This document shows positions 59,803-64,000 of a stretch of 64,000 nucleotides of DNA, piece after piece. The notes under the pieces are model-generated. The model did no database searches and was not told the origin of the DNA. It worked only from the letters and a program-made list of their open reading frames with translations. The stretch comes from Acinetobacter boissieri. Its GTDB lineage: Bacteria > Pseudomonadota > Gammaproteobacteria > Pseudomonadales > Moraxellaceae. Where the stretch lies: the NCBI RefSeq assembly GCF_900096955.1, contig NZ_FMYL01000007.1, positions 62,001-126,000 of the forward strand. The letters run 5' to 3'. The translations under genes and the position numbers were made by a program. Within the stretch, counting starts at the first letter, position 1, and each line of letters begins with the position of its first letter.

Positions 59803-60543
59803 TTAAGCGTTAAATTCTTTTAGCCATTTTTTTTGCAGCGTTGTCAGAGTGGCTTGTTCGACCAATTCAGGACGACGTTCAAGCGTACGCTGATAGCGTT
59901 GTAAAAAACGCCATTTCTCAATATTACCGTGATGCCCAGACTTGAGGACTTCAGGCACAGCAATACCTTCAAAATGATCAGGCTTTGTGTATTGTGGGCA
60001 ATCGAGCAAACCATCCACAAAAGAGTCTTGCACTGCCGACAACTCATCAGACATCGTATTGGGCAGACGCCGAATAAGTGTGTCTAATAAAACCATCGCA
60101 GGGAGTTCACCACCAGACAAAACGTAATCGCCAATAGACCATTCTTGGTCTATATAACGCTGAATTAAACGCTCATCTACACCTTCATAACGTCCACAAA
60201 GTACAATCAAACCATCATAATCGATGAGCTGGTGTACTTCATTTTCATGAAGTGTTTTTCCTTGCGGTGACATATACACAACAGGTACATGCTCACAGCC
60301 TGCTTGCGTTGCAAGTTGTTTGGCATGATGAATTGCTTTTGCCAAAGGCTCAGCCATCATAACCATGCCAGGGCCACCACCAAATGGACGTTCATCCACT
60401 CGCTTGTAGTTTCCCTCTGCAAAATCACGAGGGTTAATACAATGTACGTGTACAATGTCTCGCTTTATTGCACGGCCGCTAATACCATAGGCTGTAATCG
60501 CTTCAAACATTTCAGGAAAAAGCGTAATGACTGCAAAAAACAT
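59803..60543 (-). CDS. trmD: tRNA (guanine-37-N1)-methyltransferase
   Basis: TrmD methylates G37 next to the anticodon in tRNAs reading CNN and some GGN codons, preventing frameshifts. About 246 residues. The SPOUT knot is visible: [20 protein letters not shown] and [20 protein letters not shown]; the N-terminus [20 protein letters not shown] is the family start. The frame opens at GTG 60546; the ATG at 60543 is 6 bases after AGGAG. Third gene of the operon, 40 bp after rimM. Confidence 0.97.
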   Translation of the reverse strand: MFFAVITLFPEMFEAITAYGISGRAIKRDIVHVHCINPRDFAEGNYKRVDERPFGGGPGMVMMAEPLAKAIHHAKQLATQAGCEHVPVVYMSPQGKTLHENEVHQLIDYDGLIVLCGRYEGVDERLIQRYIDQEWSIGDYVLSGGELPAMVLLDTLIRRLPNTMSDELSAVQDSFVDGLLDCPQYTKPDHFEGIAVPEVLKSGHHGNIEKWRFLQRYQRTLERRPELVEQATLTTLQKKWLKEFNA

Positions 60544-60586
60544 CACAGACTCCTCTATTTCCCTGCTGCTTCAACCCCATACAGGG

Positions 60587-61135
60587 TTAATAATCTACGC
60601 CCCAGTTGACGTAAATACGACCAGCTTCTAGATCAACGTGTTGTACAACGTCTTTATGCCAAGGAATCATGCGTTCTTCCGAGTCAATGCTATCTGGGGT
60701 TGCGTGAACCACCATGACATCATTTGCCCCTGTTTCAAACAATTCATAGATGCGACCAAGATTAATATCTTGCTCTTGCTCATCTAAACTCAAAACGGTT
60801 AACCCTTTTAAGTCAGACCAGTAGTATTCATCTACGCCTGCTTTTGGAAGTTGTGCTTTATCAACCCAAATTTCAGCACCCACTAAAGCATCTGCTGCAG
60901 TGCGATCACTCACACCTTTTAATGCAACAACAAGACCTTTACCATGTGGTTTCCAACGTTTTACACTCATTGTTTGCCAGCCCTCTTTGGTTTTAACCAA
61001 CCAAGGAAGATAGTCAAACACATTGCTCATGGGGTCTGTATTTGAATACACCCAGAGCCACCCATTTAGGCCATATGCTGAACGCAACTGTCCAATCTGT
61101 ATATGATTTTCAGGTACATTCTGTGTTGGTTCCAT
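60587..61135 (-). CDS. rimM: Ribosome maturation factor RimM
   Basis: RimM binds S19 and helps mature the head of the 30S subunit. The 182 residues have the N-terminal beta-barrel (IQIGQLRSAYGLNGWLWVYS) and the C-terminal PRC-barrel domain (EYYWSDLKGLTVLSLDEQEQ and MIPWHKDVVQHVDLEAGRI). It lies 15 bp after rpsP and 40 bp before trmD on the minus strand, the standard order. Confidence 0.96.
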   Translation of the reverse strand: MEPTQNVPENHIQIGQLRSAYGLNGWLWVYSNTDPMSNVFDYLPWLVKTKEGWQTMSVKRWKPHGKGLVVALKGVSDRTAADALVGAEIWVDKAQLPKAGVDEYYWSDLKGLTVLSLDEQEQDINLGRIYELFETGANDVMVVHATPDSIDSEERMIPWHKDVVQHVDLEAGRIYVNWGVDY

Positions 61136-61150
61136 GGGCTATCCTACGAC

Positions 61151-61408
61151 TTATGCAGCAACAGTTGCTTTTTTAGCTTGAGCAGCTAACGCAGCAACAC
61201 GCTCTGAAGGTTGAGCACCTTGAGCAACCCAATGTGCATAACGATCAACATCTAAACGAAGTTTTTCCGCTTGACCTTGAGCAGTTGGGTTAAAGAAACC
61301 AATACGTTCGATGAAACGACCGTCACGTGCATTACGGCTATCTGTAATGATCACTTGATAAAACGGACGTTTTTTAGCACCACCGCGTGCTAGACGAATT
61401 ACGACCAT
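61151..61408 (-). CDS. rpsP: 30S ribosomal protein S16
   Basis: S16 binds 16S rRNA early in 30S assembly. The 85 residues start [20 protein letters not shown] and contain [20 protein letters not shown], both diagnostic. GAGAG lies 7 bases before the ATG. It is the first gene of the rpsP-rimM-trmD-rplS operon; the promoter should lie in the 129-bp gap before it, for example TTGACC at about 61503 with a TATATC element downstream, which is only a candidate. Confidence 0.97.
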   Translation of the reverse strand: MVVIRLARGGAKKRPFYQVIITDSRNARDGRFIERIGFFNPTAQGQAEKLRLDVDRYAHWVAQGAQPSERVAALAAQAKKATVAA

Positions 61409-61537
61409 GTTAATACTCTCACATGTTGATAAAACTTTTTAAACTCGGCTGAGCCTAAAAAGGCGGTTATTTTACGATATATTCAGCCAAAGTGAAAGGT
61501 CAAAGTTTGAGTTATTCACAAATTTGAATTTAACCCG

Positions 61538-61975
61538 CTAGTTCGTCCAGGTAGATGTTGCACTCAAGGCACAAACCGTTGCACCTTTAGACCAAAATTT
61601 TTGTCCATCTTGGTTTAAACAGACTACACCGTTACTGTCTTGCGTACCGTTACTCACGGGTGTTGCTGTGACCGTATAACCTCTATTGTCTGCATCTACA
61701 GCCAAAGCAATGGTATATTTTGCAGTGCCTTGATCTGGATAATTTGCGGTACCACCAATATTTGTAAGCGTTGCTCCGCTGTATGTTCGGTTAACAGCAA
61801 TATAACTTTGTAATCTTGACGATAGCCTAACCATTTCTCCTTGTACATCAGCCCTGTTTGTATTTACGACATAACGAGTATACGAAGGATAAGCAATCGC
61901 TGAAAGTACACCTATAATAGCGACCACAATCATTAACTCAATCAATGTAAACCCTTTTTGCTGTACATTTACCAT
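61538..61975 (-). CDS. Type IV pilin-like protein (PilE/ComF-like)
   Basis: A 145-residue prepilin. The leader MVNVQQKG is followed by [20 protein letters not shown] with the conserved Glu at position 5 of the mature protein, then the long N-terminal helix and a small beta domain with two cysteines near the end (VVCLNQDG and ATVCALSA) forming the D-region disulfide. In Acinetobacter the genes directly after pilY1/comC are the pilin-like comE and comF, needed for transformation; this is the second of them, so comF or pilE is the likely name. It starts 7 bases inside the end of the preceding pilin gene. Confidence 0.85.
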   Translation of the reverse strand: MVNVQQKGFTLIELMIVVAIIGVLSAIAYPSYTRYVVNTNRADVQGEMVRLSSRLQSYIAVNRTYSGATLTNIGGTANYPDQGTAKYTIALAVDADNRGYTVTATPVSNGTQDSNGVVCLNQDGQKFWSKGATVCALSATSTWTN

Positions 61976-62406
61976 GTTTCTGCCCCTGTACCACAGTCTG
62001 TTTTACTGATGTTACTAAATGCGGTATTTTTACAGCGCGTACCGTTACTAGTTATTAAAAATGAAGCCTGTTTTGAATCTGCACTCGTATTTTGAGCAAT
62101 AATAGACCAGTCAGACCCCGTTGTATTATTACTCGTTAACGTATTTCCAGCCTGGTCAGTTAATGTAAAGGTATAGCCTTGAATGCCACTTAAAGCAGAA
62201 CTATAGTTAATATAACTAAAGTTCCGTGCTTTATAGCGTTCTAACAAGACACTTTCATTTTGCATCGCTTGTATAGCGCGACCTTCATTTACTGTACGGA
62301 CATATGATTGATAACTTGGTATTGCCACCGCCACTAAAATAGCAACAATGACAACAACAATCATCATCTCAATTAAAGTGAATCCTTTACTTCTCATTAT
62401 GATCAT
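61969..62406 (-). CDS. Type IV pilin-like protein (ComE/PilE-like)
   Basis: A 145-residue prepilin with leader MIIMRSKG, then [20 protein letters not shown] and Glu 5, and a C-terminal domain with two cysteines ([10 protein letters not shown] and [11 protein letters not shown]). A shorter start at the internal ATG (MRSKG) at 62397 would also give a valid leader. It follows pilY1 after 9 bp and overlaps the next pilin by 7 bp. Position indicates comE of Acinetobacter, a minor or pseudopilin required for DNA uptake. Exact naming from sequence alone is uncertain. Confidence 0.85.
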   Translation of the reverse strand: MIIMRSKGFTLIEMMIVVVIVAILVAVAIPSYQSYVRTVNEGRAIQAMQNESVLLERYKARNFSYINYSSALSGIQGYTFTLTDQAGNTLTSNNTTGSDWSIIAQNTSADSKQASFLITSNGTRCKNTAFSNISKTDCGTGAETW

Positions 62407-62415
62407 CTAAAACAC

Positions 62416-64000
62416 TCACTGCCCAACCTCAACCCAATTTTTCGGGATAATTTTTTGGTTGTTTCTATACTGTCTAAATGGATTATCGGTTGATCCATTT
62501 AGAACTGAAGCCACTGTAGATACCAAAGAGCGGTCATAACCATCTGCAGTTGGAGAAGCAACTGATGGAGAGACCAAGCCAGCACCAATTTCATTTCGTT
62601 TAACACCACCAGAACATTGGCCATACGGCATACAAAATAAACTCACATAACTTTTACCCTTTACGCCGGAGCCACATAACCCAGATACACCATTTTGAGT
62701 ATTATTAAAAGTTGTTACATACATATCATTACTCACAACGATTGGTATCTGAGTCACTTTCTCTGTCTGTAAAGTACTCAACGAGGCTGTTTTAAACCCG
62801 TAGAACCAACCTGCAGCTGTTTGTACGTTTGTATCACCCATAGGAACAATTCTGCTGGCAATATTACTACTCGTTAGTGTTGCATTTTGACTGTTCAATC
62901 CATCTACATCGGTATAAACGTAATTACCTTCATTATTTTTAGTTAGATTAAACAATCTATTTTTAACTACGTCTTTATCATAAATATTATAAATAGCATC
63001 ATCTTTATAATTTCCATCCGCAGTATTAAACATTGGAGAACTTCTATTACCCGCACCAATCGAAATCACTGTAAACAGCTGATTATCTTTTTTATATACT
63101 GAAAATGCTGGCATGTCATAAAAACGTGGGCTATATTTTCCGTTATTTAAATTCATTAGACGTACAGGTGGTTTTGCAAAAAGATTACTGTCTGGTGCAT
63201 TATTATTTATATCTATACGCCATACTTGTCCACCTAAGTCACCAAAATACAAGTGATCCACCAAACCATCTAAATTACGGTCGACTGTTCTAATTTGGCT
63301 CACCACACTGTATTTCATATCTGGGACATTACTATATTTCACAGTTGAACTGGTATTATTTGCAGTTGCATTCGCACCAGCCCACCACAGTAGCTCGCCG
63401 GTTAGAGCATCAAACATATAAACGCCTGCACCCTTTTTGGTTCTTTGCTCATATTCTGCAGACTCATAGCCTGAGTAGACGCCTCGTTTTCCTGCTGAAT
63501 AATCAAACTCACCATCTCCATCGTCACCTCCAGCATCATACCCCCCACTAACAAACATAACTAATCGTTTCTTATTTTGCCAATTTACCCACGCTGTGGT
63601 TGGTTTCGCCCAACTCTGCCCCATAAAATCTAACTCAGGGTAGGTTTTATCCGAAACAGTTTGCGATTGAGAAAATACTTTTTTATCTTCTGGACTAATG
63701 TGAAACAAAATAGATGGTGCATCCATATCCTTTAAATCAATCGCATAATAACTGCGTCCACCCATACGTAGCCCACCATAAATAATTTGTTTACCTGTGG
63801 TACTATTTTCACCATTGCCAACAGTCACTTTACCTGTACTGCTATCTTTTGTAACGTATTCTGTATAATTTGTCCACGGTGCATCAATACCATAAAACAA
63901 ACTACCGACACCTCCAGAGGTCGTATCAAAACGAGCAAATGCTTCTTTCTGTGTTTTTGCGAGCTCATTCGGCATAAATGCAAATTTTTCAATACCTGTC
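62416..64000 (-). CDS. PilY1/ComC-type pilus tip adhesin, partial (N-terminus outside window)
   Basis: About 528 C-terminal residues of a large PilY1-type protein; the frame is open at the window edge (it begins TGIEKFAFMPNELAKTQ, typical of the start of the PilY1 propeller domain). The beta-propeller contains FYGIDAPWTNYTEY, a calcium loop D-R-N-L-D-G-L-V-D at about 63262-63288, and YFGDLGGQVWRIDIN, all hallmarks of the family. PilY1 caps the pilus with minor pilins and regulates extension and retraction. In Acinetobacter the gene is called comC or pilY1 and is needed for transformation. An acidic Gly/Asp-rich loop (DAGGDDGDGEFD) near 63510-63545 is a further possible ion-binding site. Confidence 0.92.
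   Translation of the reverse strand, partial: TGIEKFAFMPNELAKTQKEAFARFDTTSGGVGSLFYGIDAPWTNYTEYVTKDSSTGKVTVGNGENSTTGKQIIYGGLRMGGRSYYAIDLKDMDAPSILFHISPEDKKVFSQSQTVSDKTYPELDFMGQSWAKPTTAWVNWQNKKRLVMFVSGGYDAGGDDGDGEFDYSAGKRGVYSGYESAEYEQRTKKGAGVYMFDALTGELLWWAGANATANNTSSTVKYSNVPDMKYSVVSQIRTVDRNLDGLVDHLYFGDLGGQVWRIDINNNAPDSNLFAKPPVRLMNLNNGKYSPRFYDMPAFSVYKKDNQLFTVISIGAGNRSSPMFNTADGNYKDDAIYNIYDKDVVKNRLFNLTKNNEGNYVYTDVDGLNSQNATLTSSNIASRIVPMGDTNVQTAAGWFYGFKTASLSTLQTEKVTQIPIVVSNDMYVTTFNNTQNGVSGLCGSGVKGKSYVSLFCMPYGQCSGGVKRNEIGAGLVSPSVASPTADGYDRSLVSTVASVLNGSTDNPFRQYRNNQKIIPKNWVEVGQ

Overview
The window is a chromosomal segment of a gammaproteobacterium, almost certainly an Acinetobacter. The DNA is A+T-rich. 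It carries a CraA/MdfA-type exporter, the pilG-pilH-pilI-pilJ-chpA twitching operon, comE/comF/PilY1-type pilus genes beside rpsP-rimM-trmD-rplS, and a leuC-leuD-lipoprotein-leuB cluster. I cannot name the species. I see no phage, insertion sequence, transposase or CRISPR array: this is core chromosome with a few accessory islets.

Layout. 1-3.9 kb: leucine biosynthesis on the minus strand (leuC, leuD, a small lipoprotein gene, then leuB cut by the window edge) with a divergent LysR gene. 4.7-5.9 kb: two small unrecognised genes in a sparse region. 5.9-10 kb: a HAD phosphatase, rppH, ptsP and a small gene behind ptsP. 10-14.3 kb: two divergent peroxide-removing enzymes, katG and a monofunctional haem catalase. 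14.4-18.3 kb: a NAPE-PLD-like metallo-beta-lactamase-fold hydrolase, a LysR regulator, a Gph-like phosphatase and rluC. 18.3-22.4 kb: rne with a long structured leader. 22.5-27.1 kb: two identical tRNA-Lys genes, an NlpE-like lipoprotein, a PspC-domain protein, and glyQ-glyS. 27.1-33.7 kb: mostly poorly characterised genes (alpha/beta hydrolase, methyltransferase, I42-type inhibitor lipoprotein, exported protein, membrane-anchored nuclease-like protein, orphan ParA, AI-2E family permease).

33.7-44.6 kb: the type IV pilus chemosensory block on the minus strand: pilG, pilH, pilI (CheW), pilJ (receptor), chpA (CheA-like kinase with three Hpt domains and a receiver) and a second CheW-like gene, preceded by a FimL-like gene and a roadblock/LC7 gene. 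45.1-48.5 kb: a YccS-like membrane protein and the craA-like exporter. 48.5-50.2 kb: two small exported proteins of unknown function with very strong ribosome-binding sites and a perfect CRP/Vfr-type palindrome upstream. 50.6-58.9 kb: aminopeptidase P, D-2-hydroxyglutarate dehydrogenase divergent from serA, two tandem EamA exporters, a TauE/SafE permease and truB. 59.2-61.4 kb: rpsP-rimM-trmD-rplS. 61.5-64 kb: two pilins and the 3' part of pilY1/comC.

Two sets of genes clearly act together. The type IV pilus genes at 33.7-44 kb (signalling) and 61.5-64 kb (minor pilins and tip protein) serve twitching and DNA uptake. SerA and D-2-hydroxyglutarate dehydrogenase probably form a coupled pair. 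The best candidates for undescribed biology are the exported pair at 49.0-50.2 kb and the separate FimL-like plus roadblock genes beside a shortened ChpA.
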